Made by a program: the position numbers and the translations under genes
Shown here: in pieces, positions 15,554 to 23,384 of the stretch
Numbering within the stretch: position 1 is the first letter of the stretch
How the letters are laid out: the number at the start of each line of letters is the position of its first letter
Notes under the pieces: model-generated
Seen by the model: the letters and a program-made list of their open reading frames with translations, nothing else
Database searches by the model: none
Told to the model about the DNA's origin: nothing
Source of the DNA: an uncultured Opitutaceae bacterium
Lineage (GTDB): Bacteria; Verrucomicrobiota; Verrucomicrobiia; Opitutales; Opitutaceae
Direction of reading: 5' to 3'
Assembly (NCBI GenBank): GCA_937889545.1
Contig: CALAOT010000061.1
Coordinates: forward strand, 1 to 35,878
Length of the DNA: 35,878 nt

Positions 15554-17626
15554 ATGAAAAACCCATCAATCCTCGCATTCGCCCTCGGCGCCCTCTCTAT
15601 GCAGGTCTCCGCCGCGTCCGCGGACGCCGCCAGGCGGCCCATCACCCATGAGGATCTCTGGCTCATGAAAAGGGTGGGGTTCCCTATCCCAAGCCCCGAC
15701 GGGAAATGGGTGGCATACCCCGTGGTTTCTCCGGCCTACGATCCCAGGGAACAGTCGGCCGACCTGTGGATCAGCCCGTCGGACGGCAGCGCCGCCCCCC
15801 GGCAGATTACTCACGGGAAGGGGATCCCGACGGGCACCGCATGGAGCCCGGACTCAAAGAGGCTGGCGTTCTCGGCCAGGCGGGTAGGGGACGAGGCGCC
15901 CGAGATCTATGTGCTCGACCTCGGCATGGGCGGCGATGCCGAACGGGTGACCAGCCTCCCGATGGGCGCGCGCTTCCCGGTGTGGAGTCCCGACGGCTCC
16001 TCGATCCTTTTCGTCGCCGACGTTTCCCCCGAGAACGTGTCGAAGACAAAGGCCAACATCCGCACGTACAACGGCTTCCCTATCCGGTTCTGGGACCATT
16101 GGCTCGATGACAGGAGGCCGCACTTCTTCGTGCAGGACCTGGCGGGCGGAGCAAAGGCGCGAGACCTTCTGGCCGGCACCGAGCTAGCGGCGATGCCCGG
16201 CTATTCCCTGCGCGAGACCGAAGCCGGCGATGAGGTCGACGCCGCATGGGCGCCGGACGGCAAGTCGGTCGTCTTCGCGGCGACCACGGATCGCGACACC
16301 ACGGCCTTCTCCGAGGCCTCGACCCAGCTTTTTGCCGTCCCGGTTTCGGGTGGCGAGCCGGCGGCCCTCACCAAGGGCGCCGACAGCTACGGCTCGCCGG
16401 CCTTCCGTCCCGACGGGCGGGCGCTCATCGTGAAGGTCCAGAAGGGAGGGGACGGCATGGTCTACCACCATGCCCGGGTCGCCTCGTTCCCGTGGCCGTT
16501 CAGGCGGTCCGAGAGGCGGGTGCTGACGGACGCGCTGGACCTGACGGTCGGCCGCTTCGCCGCATCGCCGGACAGCAGGACGGTCTACTTCACCGCGCTG
16601 GCGGATGGCCATGAGCGGCTGTACTCCGTGCCCGCCGGCGGCGGCGGCGTGCGCGCCCACGGCCTACCGGAATCGGGGTGCATCACCGGCCTGGCGGTCG
16701 GCGGCTCCACGATGGTCGCCGACTACGAGAGCGCGGCCAGCCCGGCCGAGGTGGTCCGCGTAGATCCCGTGAAGGCGACGCTCAGCTCCCTCACCAACTT
16801 CAATTCGGCCAAGCTCGCGGCGCTCGATCTCCCTCCCGTGGAAAGCTTCACCTTCACGAGCGCGAAGGGCCGCGCGATCCAGAGCTTTCTCGCGCGCCCC
16901 GCCGGATTCACGCCGTTCGCCAGGTACCCCCTGCTCGTCGTCATGCACGGCGGACCGGCGTCGATGGCGCGCGACGCGTGGGCCATACGCTGGAACTACG
17001 CCCTCCTTGCGGCCCCCGGCTACGTGCTCGTGGCGACCAACTACTCGGGCTCGACCGGGTTCGGCGAGGCGTTCGGCCAGGCGATCCAGCGCGACCCGCT
17101 CAAGACGCCAGGCGACGAGATCAACCAGGCGGCGGACGTGGCGATTGGCAGGTATCGGTTCATCGACGGGTCGCGGCAGGCCGCCGCCGGGGCGAGCTAC
17201 GGCGGCCATCTCGCCAACTGGTTGGAGGCGACGACGACGCGATACAGGTGCCTCGTTTCTCACGCGGGCCTCGTCAACCTCGAGTCCCAATGGGCGACAA
17301 GCGACTTCGTCTACGACCGCGAGCTCATGAACGGCGGGCCCGTCTGGGAGCAGGGTCCGGTGTGGCGCGAGCAGAACCCGGTCCGCTACGCGGCCAACCA
17401 TTTCAAGGGCACGGGCTGGGTCACGCCGATGCTGCTCAGCGTCGGCGAGAAGGACGCGCGCGTGCCGATGAACAACACGATCGAGAACTGGAGCTACCTG
17501 CAGCGGCTCCAGGTGCCGAGCCGGCTTCTCGTCTTTCCCGACGAGAACCACTGGATCTCGCGGGGGGAGGACAGCCGGGCCTGGTACGGCGAGGTCCGGA
17601 GCTGGCTGGCCCGGTGGCTGAAGTGA
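15554..17626 (+). CDS. Exported S9-family prolyl oligopeptidase-like peptidase
   Basis: The 690-aa product is a serine peptidase of the DPP4/acylaminoacyl-peptidase type, probably periplasmic or extracytoplasmic. The N-terminus is a signal peptide (MKNPSILAFALGALSMQVSA). Residues about 30-400 form a beta-propeller with repeated WSPDG-like blades (PSPDGKWVAYP, WSPDSKRLAFSA, WSPDGSSILFVAD, WAPDGKSVVFAA, FRPDGRALIV). The C-terminal alpha/beta hydrolase has HGGPASM, the nucleophile Ser548 in GASYGGHL, Asp634 in GEKDARVP, and His666 in DENHWI. ATG 15554 has no Shine-Dalgarno site. It points towards the HIT gene, with the two stops 25 bases apart. Confidence 0.92.
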   Translation: MKNPSILAFALGALSMQVSAASADAARRPITHEDLWLMKRVGFPIPSPDGKWVAYPVVSPAYDPREQSADLWISPSDGSAAPRQITHGKGIPTGTAWSPDSKRLAFSARRVGDEAPEIYVLDLGMGGDAERVTSLPMGARFPVWSPDGSSILFVADVSPENVSKTKANIRTYNGFPIRFWDHWLDDRRPHFFVQDLAGGAKARDLLAGTELAAMPGYSLRETEAGDEVDAAWAPDGKSVVFAATTDRDTTAFSEASTQLFAVPVSGGEPAALTKGADSYGSPAFRPDGRALIVKVQKGGDGMVYHHARVASFPWPFRRSERRVLTDALDLTVGRFAASPDSRTVYFTALADGHERLYSVPAGGGGVRAHGLPESGCITGLAVGGSTMVADYESAASPAEVVRVDPVKATLSSLTNFNSAKLAALDLPPVESFTFTSAKGRAIQSFLARPAGFTPFARYPLLVVMHGGPASMARDAWAIRWNYALLAAPGYVLVATNYSGSTGFGEAFGQAIQRDPLKTPGDEINQAADVAIGRYRFIDGSRQAAAGASYGGHLANWLEATTTRYRCLVSHAGLVNLESQWATSDFVYDRELMNGGPVWEQGPVWREQNPVRYAANHFKGTGWVTPMLLSVGEKDARVPMNNTIENWSYLQRLQVPSRLLVFPDENHWISRGEDSRAWYGEVRSWLARWLK

Positions 17627-17650
17627 GCGTCGCCGTGCCGGCCCGCGGGG

Positions 17651-17992
17651 TCAGCCCGGCGGCCAGCCCATCTGGCGCTTCGCCAGCATGTGGAGGTGGA
17701 GGTGGGGGACGCTCTCGCAGGCGTCCGGGCCGTTGTTGATCACGATCCGGTATCCGTTCTCGAACCCCAGCTTCCTGGCGACATCGCGGGCGACGATAAG
17801 GAGGTGGCCGAGGAGGGCCTCGTCCGCATCCGCCGCCTCGTCCACGCGCGGAATCGGCTTCTTCGGGATGATCAGCAGGTGGGCGGGGGCCTGGGGCTGG
17901 ATGTCGTGGATCACGATGCAGCGCTCATCCTCGTGCTCTATCCTGGCGGGGACTTCGCGGTCGATGATCCTCTGGAACAGGGTCTTTTTCAT
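17651..17992 (-). CDS. HIT-family nucleotide hydrolase (HinT-like)
   Basis: The 113-aa product belongs to the histidine-triad superfamily, most like the HinT branch, which hydrolyses adenosine 5'-monophosphoramidates and aminoacyl-AMP adducts. The triad is His97-Leu-His99-Leu-His101 in SVPHLHLHMLA, with His99 as nucleophile. The N-terminal TLFQRIIDREVPARI and LLIIPKKPIPRVDEA are also typical. ATG 17992 gives the family length. A GTG at 18022 would add ten residues and overlap the previous gene by four bases, so coupling through that GTG cannot be excluded. It is the last gene of the leftward operon. Confidence 0.92.
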   Translation of the reverse strand: MKKTLFQRIIDREVPARIEHEDERCIVIHDIQPQAPAHLLIIPKKPIPRVDEAADADEALLGHLLIVARDVARKLGFENGYRIVINNGPDACESVPHLHLHMLAKRQMGWPPG

Positions 17993-18018
17993 GGGGGAAG
18001 GGTCCGTCCGTGCGCGGG

Positions 18019-18522
18019 TCACAGGAACAGGAGCGTCAGGTCGGAGCCGGACGGGGAGCGCGCCGCCGTCAGGTCCCGCAGGAAGGCCAGGAGTTCGTCG
18101 TATTCGCGGCGGCGGCGCTGCGTCTCGCGCCTTTCGGGCGGGCAGACGGCCGGCCGGAGGTTTGTGATGAGGAGAGTCGACTCCCGGAACGGGGCCAGCT
18201 GCTTCAGCCCGGTCATCACCTCCGCCCGGGCGAAAAGGGGCGTCGCGGAATGGAGGGTGCGCGAGGCGTCCCAGTGGAAGAACCCGTGGCGTGGGATCTG
18301 GGAGTACAGCCTGTCCAGCAGGCGCGCCGCGGCGGCATTGAACGCGGCGGCGTAGCTCGACTCGGGGAGGGGGCCGGGTGCCTCCCGGGCCTCGAGCTCC
18401 GCGAGGCTGAACGCGATGGCCGACTTGATCTGGTGCGCCAGGTAGAGATCCTGGCCGGTCACGTGGGCAAAGAGGGCGTTGATGAAATGCAGGCGACGCA
18501 GCTCGTCGCGGTCCATCGTCAT
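18019..18522 (-). CDS. Conserved-looking cytoplasmic protein of unknown function
   Basis: The 167-aa product is not recognised. It has no signal peptide or membrane segment. The N-terminal half is helical (DELRRLHFINALFAHVTGQD, then AHQIKSAIAFSLAELEARE); the C-terminal part is strongly basic (ERRETQRRRREYDELLAFLRDL) and ends TLLFL. ATG 18522 overlaps the nrdR stop by four bases (ATGA). Its own TGA falls in a GTGA with the longer HIT frame, so the gene is firmly embedded in the nrdR operon. The coding reality is supported by this packing and by the absence of better frames. Confidence 0.72.
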   Translation of the reverse strand: MTMDRDELRRLHFINALFAHVTGQDLYLAHQIKSAIAFSLAELEAREAPGPLPESSYAAAFNAAAARLLDRLYSQIPRHGFFHWDASRTLHSATPLFARAEVMTGLKQLAPFRESTLLITNLRPAVCPPERRETQRRRREYDELLAFLRDLTAARSPSGSDLTLLFL

Positions 18523-18977
18523 TTCTTGTTCTTACCAGGTGAGCCGATCTCGCTCATGAATTCGGATACGTCGCGGAACTCCTTGTACACGCTGGCGTAG
18601 CGGACGTAGGCGACCTGGTCGACGCTGCGCAGCCGCTGCATCACTCCCTCGCCGATCGCCTGCGACGGGATCTCGTTCTCGAACCGCGCCTCGATCGCGT
18701 CGACGACGTCCTCGACCAGCATCGTGATCTGCTCGATGTCGACCGGGCGCTTGTGGCAGGCGGCGCGGACCGAGTGCACGAGCTTCTCCCGGTCGAACTC
18801 CTCCCTGCGGCCGTCCCGCTTGATGACGATCGTGCCGTCGAGAACGAGGGTTTCCGTCGTCGTGAACCGGTGGCCGCACTCGAGGCATTCACGGCGCCGG
18901 CGGATGGTGTTGCCCTCCTTGCTTATCCGGGAGTCGATCACCTTGTCCTCTATCGATGTGCACTTTGGGCAGCGCAT
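18519..18977 (-). CDS. nrdR: Transcriptional repressor NrdR
   Basis: NrdR senses ATP/dATP through its ATP-cone and represses ribonucleotide reductase operons at NrdR boxes. The 152-aa product has the N-terminal zinc ribbon with Cys3, Cys6, Cys31 and Cys34 (MRCPKC...CLEC), followed by GHRFTTTET, and the ATP-cone (about residues 49-139) with VIKRDGRREEFDREKL. ATG 18977 begins exactly at MRCPKC. It lies two bases after the amidotransferase gene and overlaps the next gene by four bases. Length equals the family norm (about 150 aa). No ribonucleotide reductase gene is in the window. Confidence 0.97.
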   Translation of the reverse strand: MRCPKCTSIEDKVIDSRISKEGNTIRRRRECLECGHRFTTTETLVLDGTIVIKRDGRREEFDREKLVHSVRAACHKRPVDIEQITMLVEDVVDAIEARFENEIPSQAIGEGVMQRLRSVDQVAYVRYASVYKEFRDVSEFMSEIGSPGKNKK

Positions 18978-18979
18978 GG

Positions 18980-19546
18980 TCAGTTGAGCCCGAGGAAGTT
19001 CTCGAGGATCGCCATCCCGCCCTTGGTCGCGATCGATTCCGGGTGGAACTGGACGCCCCAGATGGGAAGCGTGCGGTGGCGCAGCCCCATGACCTCGCCC
19101 TCGGCGGTTTCCGCCGTGATCTCGAGCTCCTTCGGGAAGCTCGAGCGCTCGACGAGGAGCGAATGGTAGCGGGTCCCGGGGAACCCCTGGGGAAGGCCCC
19201 GGAACAAGTCGGTGCCCCCGTGCATGATCGGCGATGTCTTGCCGTGCATCAGCCGGCCGGCCCGGACTACCCTGCCGCCGAAGTACTGCCCGACGGCCTG
19301 GTGTCCGAGGCACACCCCGAAGATCGGCTTGCGCCCGGCAAAGGCACGGATGATCTCGAGCGTGACGCCGGCGTCGCTCGGCGTGCACGGGCCCGGCGAC
19401 AGCAGGACGCGGTCGGGTTTCAGCGCCAGGGCGCCCTCTGGGGTGATCGCGTTGTTGCGGAACACCCGCTGCTCCACGCCCAACTGCCCGAAATACTGGA
19501 CGAGGTTGTACGTGAACGAATCGAAGTTATCGATGACGAGGAGCAC
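18980..19546 (-). CDS. trpG: Anthranilate/aminodeoxychorismate synthase glutaminase component
   Basis: The 188-aa class-I amidotransferase supplies ammonia from glutamine to a TrpE or PabB partner for tryptophan or folate synthesis. The motifs are [20 protein letters not shown] at the N-terminus, [12 protein letters not shown], nucleophile Cys79 in [15 protein letters not shown], and His168-Pro-Glu170 in [10 protein letters not shown]. It starts with GTG 19546. No trpE/pabB lies nearby; the gene heads the operon with nrdR. TrpG and PabA cannot be told apart by sequence alone and one protein often serves both, so the symbol is provisional. Confidence 0.92.
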   Translation of the reverse strand: MLLVIDNFDSFTYNLVQYFGQLGVEQRVFRNNAITPEGALALKPDRVLLSPGPCTPSDAGVTLEIIRAFAGRKPIFGVCLGHQAVGQYFGGRVVRAGRLMHGKTSPIMHGGTDLFRGLPQGFPGTRYHSLLVERSSFPKELEITAETAEGEVMGLRHRTLPIWGVQFHPESIATKGGMAILENFLGLN

Positions 19547-19556
19547 GGTCTCCCAA

Positions 19557-19583
19557 TTGACCCGCGATTGACAAGGGGGTCAA
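19557..19583. promoter_or_regulatory. Divergent control region with phased TTGAC repeats
   Basis: Between the divergent trpG and tgt starts lie TTGAC at 19557 and 19568 and its complement GTCAA at 19579-19583, each starting 11 bases after the last. The sequence TTGACA at 19568-19573 is a perfect sigma-70 -35 hexamer on the tgt strand. No good -10 hexamer lies 16-18 bases beyond it. The phased inverted arrangement could be an operator or overlapping -35 elements; both readings are inference. Confidence 0.35.
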
Positions 19584-19611
19584 GGATGCGGGTAGGGTCA
19601 TGTAGGCTAAT

Positions 19612-20742
19612 ATGGCAAGTCACTTTCAATTGCTGGCGAAGGACCCGACGACGGGGGCGCGCCGCGGCCGGCTGGACACGCTGCACGGCGCCGTGGAGAC
19701 CCCGGTGTTCATGCCGGTCGGGACGCAGGGGACCGTGAAGGCCCTGACCCCGGCCCATCTGAGGGAGATCGGGGCGCAGATCATACTCGGGAACACGTAC
19801 CACCTCAGCCTGAGGCCCGGGAGCGGGCTCATCCGCGGTCTCGGCGGCCTGCACGCCTTCATGGGCTGGGACGGCCCCATCCTCACGGACAGCGGCGGCT
19901 TCCAGGTCTTCAGCCTGGCGAAGCTGCGCGACGTCCGCGACGAGGGGGTTGCGTTCCAGTCGCACGTGGACGGGGCGAGGCTGTTCCTGGGGCCGAAGGA
20001 GGTCATGGGCATCCAGGCCGACCTGGGCTCCGACATCGCGATGGTGCTCGACGAGTGCCCGCCCTGGCCGGTCGACAGGGACGCCTGCGCGCTGGCCTGC
20101 AGCCGGAGCCTGCGCTGGGCGCGCCGCTGCAGGGAGCTTGCGGTCGAGGGCGGATTCATCGCTTCGGGCCGGCACGTGTTCGCCATCGCGCAGGGATCGA
20201 CCTACGACGACCTGAGGCGGGAGGCGGCGGAGGCGCTCGCGGCGCTCGATTTTTCCGGGTACGCGATCGGCGGCGTCAGCGTGGGCGAGGCCGAGCCGGA
20301 GATGCTCAAGCAGGTGGCCGCGACGGCGCCACACCTTCCGTCCGACCGGCCCCGCTATGTGATGGGCGTCGGCACGCCGCCGCAGCTCCTGAAGATGATC
20401 GCGCTCGGCGTGGACATGTTCGACTGCGTCCTGCCCACCCGGGTCGCGCGCAACGGGCTCGCGTTCACGCCGGGCGGGCCGATCAACCTTCGAAACGAGA
20501 GGTTCCGGGCCGACCCCGCGCCGATTGTGGAGGGCCTGGACAACTACACGTGCCGCAATTTCTCCAGGGCGTACCTCCGCCACCTGATCGCAGCGGGTGA
20601 GATGCTGGGGGGAACGCTGGTCACGATCCACAATCTCCACTTCTTCCTCGACCTCTTGGGCCACGCCCGCGCCCATATCGAGGCCGGGGACTTCGGGCCG
20701 TGGCATAAGGCTTGGATCGGGCGGTACGAGAGCGCAGAATGA
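19612..20742 (+). CDS. tgt: tRNA-guanine transglycosylase (zinc site incomplete)
   Basis: Tgt exchanges guanine 34 of GUN-anticodon tRNAs for preQ1 in queuosine synthesis. The 376-aa product has the TIM-barrel core: general base Asp93 ([11 protein letters not shown]), Cys149 in VLDEC and Val224 in GGVSVGE, both typical of bacterial preQ1-specific enzymes, and nucleophile Asp271 (FDCVLPTR). The zinc site normally reads C-x-C-x2-C plus a distant His. Here the segment is LDNYTC: Cys314 and His340 (TIHNLHF) remain, but the first two Cys are Leu309 and Asn311. The nucleotides (20536-20553) show no sign of a frameshift. The end overlaps the next ORF in an ATGA. Confidence 0.95.
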   Translation: MASHFQLLAKDPTTGARRGRLDTLHGAVETPVFMPVGTQGTVKALTPAHLREIGAQIILGNTYHLSLRPGSGLIRGLGGLHAFMGWDGPILTDSGGFQVFSLAKLRDVRDEGVAFQSHVDGARLFLGPKEVMGIQADLGSDIAMVLDECPPWPVDRDACALACSRSLRWARRCRELAVEGGFIASGRHVFAIAQGSTYDDLRREAAEALAALDFSGYAIGGVSVGEAEPEMLKQVAATAPHLPSDRPRYVMGVGTPPQLLKMIALGVDMFDCVLPTRVARNGLAFTPGGPINLRNERFRADPAPIVEGLDNYTCRNFSRAYLRHLIAAGEMLGGTLVTIHNLHFFLDLLGHARAHIEAGDFGPWHKAWIGRYESAE

Positions 20743-22313
20743 CGCTCGCGAATATGAAAACCCCTGGAATACAACCCCTGCGCCTCGCGCTTCTCTGGAT
20801 CGCCGGGGCCGGGTGCCTCTCGGCGCAGGTACCCGCAGCGACACTGACGCTTCACGCCGACCAGCCCGGTCCCGTGATCAACCGGAACATCTACGGGCAG
20901 TTCTCGGAGCACCTCGGCCACTGCATCTACGGCGGTGTCTGGGTGGGCGAGGATTCGCCGATTCCAAACGTGCGCGGAATCCGCAGCGACGTGGTGGCGG
21001 CGCTGCGCCAGACCCAGGTCCCCGTCATCAGGTGGCCGGGCGGCTGCTTCGCCGACGAGTACCACTGGAAGGACGGGGTCGGGCAGCGCAAGGACAGGCC
21101 CAAGATGATCAACACGAACTGGGGCGGGGTGGTGGAGGACAACAGCTTCGGGACCCACGAGTTCATGGACCTGTGCGAGCAGGTCGGCTGCGAGCCCTAC
21201 ATCACCGGAAACCTCGGGAGCGGGACCGTGCGGGAGATGATGGAATGGGTCGAATACATGACGTCGAACGCGGACTCCCCCCTGGCCAACGAGCGGCGGC
21301 GCAACGGCCGGTCCGAGCCTTGGCGTGTCAAGTATTTCGCGATCGGCAACGAGTGCTGGGGGTGCGGCGGCGACATGACGCCCGAGTATTACGCCGAGAA
21401 CTTCCGCCGCTACAGCGCGTTCCTGAAGAACTACCCGGGCAACCAGCTCTACCGGATCGCCTGCGGGCCGGATGCCGCGAGTTACGGGTGGACCGACAAG
21501 GTGATGGGCATCGTGGGCGCGAGGATGAACGGCCTCTCGCTGCACTACTACACGCTGAGGAGCGGCTGGAACGACAAGGGCTCGGCCACCGAGTTCGACG
21601 AGGCGGACTGGATGGCGACCCTGGGCCATACCCTCAGGATGGATGAGATCATCACGGGAAATTTGGCCGTCATGGACAAGTACGACCCCGGCAAGAAGGT
21701 CGGGCTGATGGTCGACGAGTGGGGCACGTGGTACGATCCGACCCCCGGCACCAACCCCGGGTTCCTCGAGCAGCAGAACACCCTGCGCGACGCGGTCGTC
21801 GCCGCGCTCAACTTCCACATCTTCCACCGCCACGCCGACCGCGTGGCGATGGCGAACATCGCCCAGATGGTGAACGTGCTCCAGGCGATGATCCTGACGG
21901 ACGGGCCGAGGATGGTCCTCACCCCCACCTACCACGTGTTCGAGATGTTCCGGGTGCACCAGGGCGCGACCTTTCTCCCCGTCGATCTCGCCGGCCCGGA
22001 TTATGCGCGGGGCGCCGAGCGGATCCCCGGGGTGAGCGCCTCGGCCTCCCGCGACCGGGGCGGGCTCATCCACCTGTCGCTCGTCAACGCCGACCCGAAC
22101 CGGGCCGTCCGCGTGGCGTGCGCGATAGCCGGCGCGGAGCCGAAGTCCGCGAAAGGACGCGTGCTCACCGCCCCGGCCATGCAGGCGCACAACACGTTTG
22201 AATCCCCCGACGCGGTGAAGCCGGAGCCGTTCACGGATTTTGTCCTGTCCGGAGGATCGCTTGCAGTTACCCTTCCCTCCAAGTCCGTCGTAATGCTGGA
22301 GCTTGCCCCGTGA
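20739..22313 (+). CDS. Exported GH51 alpha-L-arabinofuranosidase
   Basis: The 524-aa product probably removes terminal alpha-L-arabinofuranosyl groups from arabinan or arabinoxylan. After MTLANM comes a signal peptide core ([16 protein letters not shown]), unusual because many GH51 enzymes are intracellular. Family features are [39 protein letters not shown], the acid/base Glu205 in [10 protein letters not shown], and the nucleophile Glu327 in VDEWGTWYD, 122 residues apart as expected. A C-terminal beta domain carries [12 protein letters not shown] 20739 overlaps the tgt stop; ATG 20754 starts directly at the signal peptide and is equally plausible. Confidence 0.92.
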   Translation: MTLANMKTPGIQPLRLALLWIAGAGCLSAQVPAATLTLHADQPGPVINRNIYGQFSEHLGHCIYGGVWVGEDSPIPNVRGIRSDVVAALRQTQVPVIRWPGGCFADEYHWKDGVGQRKDRPKMINTNWGGVVEDNSFGTHEFMDLCEQVGCEPYITGNLGSGTVREMMEWVEYMTSNADSPLANERRRNGRSEPWRVKYFAIGNECWGCGGDMTPEYYAENFRRYSAFLKNYPGNQLYRIACGPDAASYGWTDKVMGIVGARMNGLSLHYYTLRSGWNDKGSATEFDEADWMATLGHTLRMDEIITGNLAVMDKYDPGKKVGLMVDEWGTWYDPTPGTNPGFLEQQNTLRDAVVAALNFHIFHRHADRVAMANIAQMVNVLQAMILTDGPRMVLTPTYHVFEMFRVHQGATFLPVDLAGPDYARGAERIPGVSASASRDRGGLIHLSLVNADPNRAVRVACAIAGAEPKSAKGRVLTAPAMQAHNTFESPDAVKPEPFTDFVLSGGSLAVTLPSKSVVMLELAP

Positions 22314-22387
22314 GAGGGCCGGGAGGCAGATCCGCCGTCCTAAAGCGCTCGCCAACGGGCCCGATCTAGGGCTCAAATCGCCGCCGT

Positions 22388-23314
22388 ATGCGCATCCTTG
22401 TCACCGGCGGCGCGGGCTTCCTCGGCTCCCACTTGTGCGAAAGGCTCCTTGCGGACGGCCACGAGGTCGTCTGCCTGGACAACTTTTTCACCGGCAGGAA
22501 GCAGGACATCGCGTCCATTGCGGGCAACCCCAATTTCGAGCTGGTCCGCCACGACGTCATCGATCCGTTCAAGTGCGAGGTGGACCAGATCTACAATCTG
22601 GCGTGCCCCGCCTCGCCCACGCATTACCAGTACAACCCGATCAAGACGATCAAGACCTCCGTGATGGGCTCGATCAACTGCCTCGGCCTCGCAAAGCGGC
22701 TCAAGGCGAGGGTCTTCCAGGCGTCGACGTCGGAGGTGTACGGCGACCCGCAGGTGCATCCCCAGCCCGAGAGCTACTGGGGCAACGTCAATCCGATCGG
22801 CAAGCGCTCGTGCTACGACGAGGGCAAGCGCTGCGCCGAGACGCTCTTCTTCGACTACCACCGGGAGAACAAGGTCGACATCAGGGTCGTGCGGATCTTC
22901 AACACCTACGGGCCGCGCATGCACGAGGCGGACGGGCGCGTGGTCTCCAACTTCATCGTCCAGGCGCTCAAGGGCGAGGACATCACGGTCTACGGGGACG
23001 GCACCCAGACGCGCTCATTCTGCTACGTCGACGACCTCATCGAGGGGTTTGTCCGGGTCATGGAGCAGACCGAGACCGCGGGCCCGATCAACCTGGGCAA
23101 TCCGGGCGAGTTCACGATCAGCGAGCTCGCCGAGGTGACCCTGAAGCTCGTGGGGGGCCGCGCAAAGATCGTCCACAAGCGGCTCCCGGCCGACGACCCG
23201 AGGCAGCGCCGGCCCGACATCTCGCTCGCGAAGCGGCTGCTCAAGTGGGAGCCCACCGTGCCCCTTGAGGAGGGCCTCAAGCGCACGATCGCATACTTTC
23301 GCAAGCGGCTCTGA
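22388..23314 (+). CDS. uxs: UDP-glucuronate decarboxylase (UDP-xylose synthase)
   Basis: The 308-aa extended short-chain dehydrogenase most resembles Uxs, which converts UDP-glucuronate to UDP-xylose with NAD+. The N-terminal Rossmann loop is [11 protein letters not shown], and LDNFFTG follows. The pocket shows [20 protein letters not shown], a hallmark of Uxs, then STSEVYGDP and the catalytic Tyr143-x3-Lys147 in [11 protein letters not shown]. The substrate segment includes [20 protein letters not shown]. Length is that of the soluble single-domain form. It lies 74 bases after the arabinofuranosidase on the same strand; UDP-xylose presumably feeds surface polysaccharide. Database symbols vary for bacterial homologues. 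Confidence 0.9.
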   Translation: MRILVTGGAGFLGSHLCERLLADGHEVVCLDNFFTGRKQDIASIAGNPNFELVRHDVIDPFKCEVDQIYNLACPASPTHYQYNPIKTIKTSVMGSINCLGLAKRLKARVFQASTSEVYGDPQVHPQPESYWGNVNPIGKRSCYDEGKRCAETLFFDYHRENKVDIRVVRIFNTYGPRMHEADGRVVSNFIVQALKGEDITVYGDGTQTRSFCYVDDLIEGFVRVMEQTETAGPINLGNPGEFTISELAEVTLKLVGGRAKIVHKRLPADDPRQRRPDISLAKRLLKWEPTVPLEEGLKRTIAYFRKRL

Positions 23315-23346
23315 CCGGGCGCCGCCCGACCCGGGGCATTTGTCGT

Positions 23347-23374
23347 TTGCCAATGGGTTCCGGGGGTCTATTAT
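23347..23374 (+). promoter_or_regulatory. Putative sigma-70 promoter of secA
   Basis: TTGCCA (23347-23352) and TATTAT (23369-23374) are separated by 16 bases, a near-consensus housekeeping promoter. Transcription would begin around 23380-23383, only a few bases before the secA ATG at 23385, so the mRNA would be almost leaderless. No Shine-Dalgarno site precedes the ATG, in agreement with this. Confidence 0.5.
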
Positions 23375-23384
23375 TTAACCCTTA

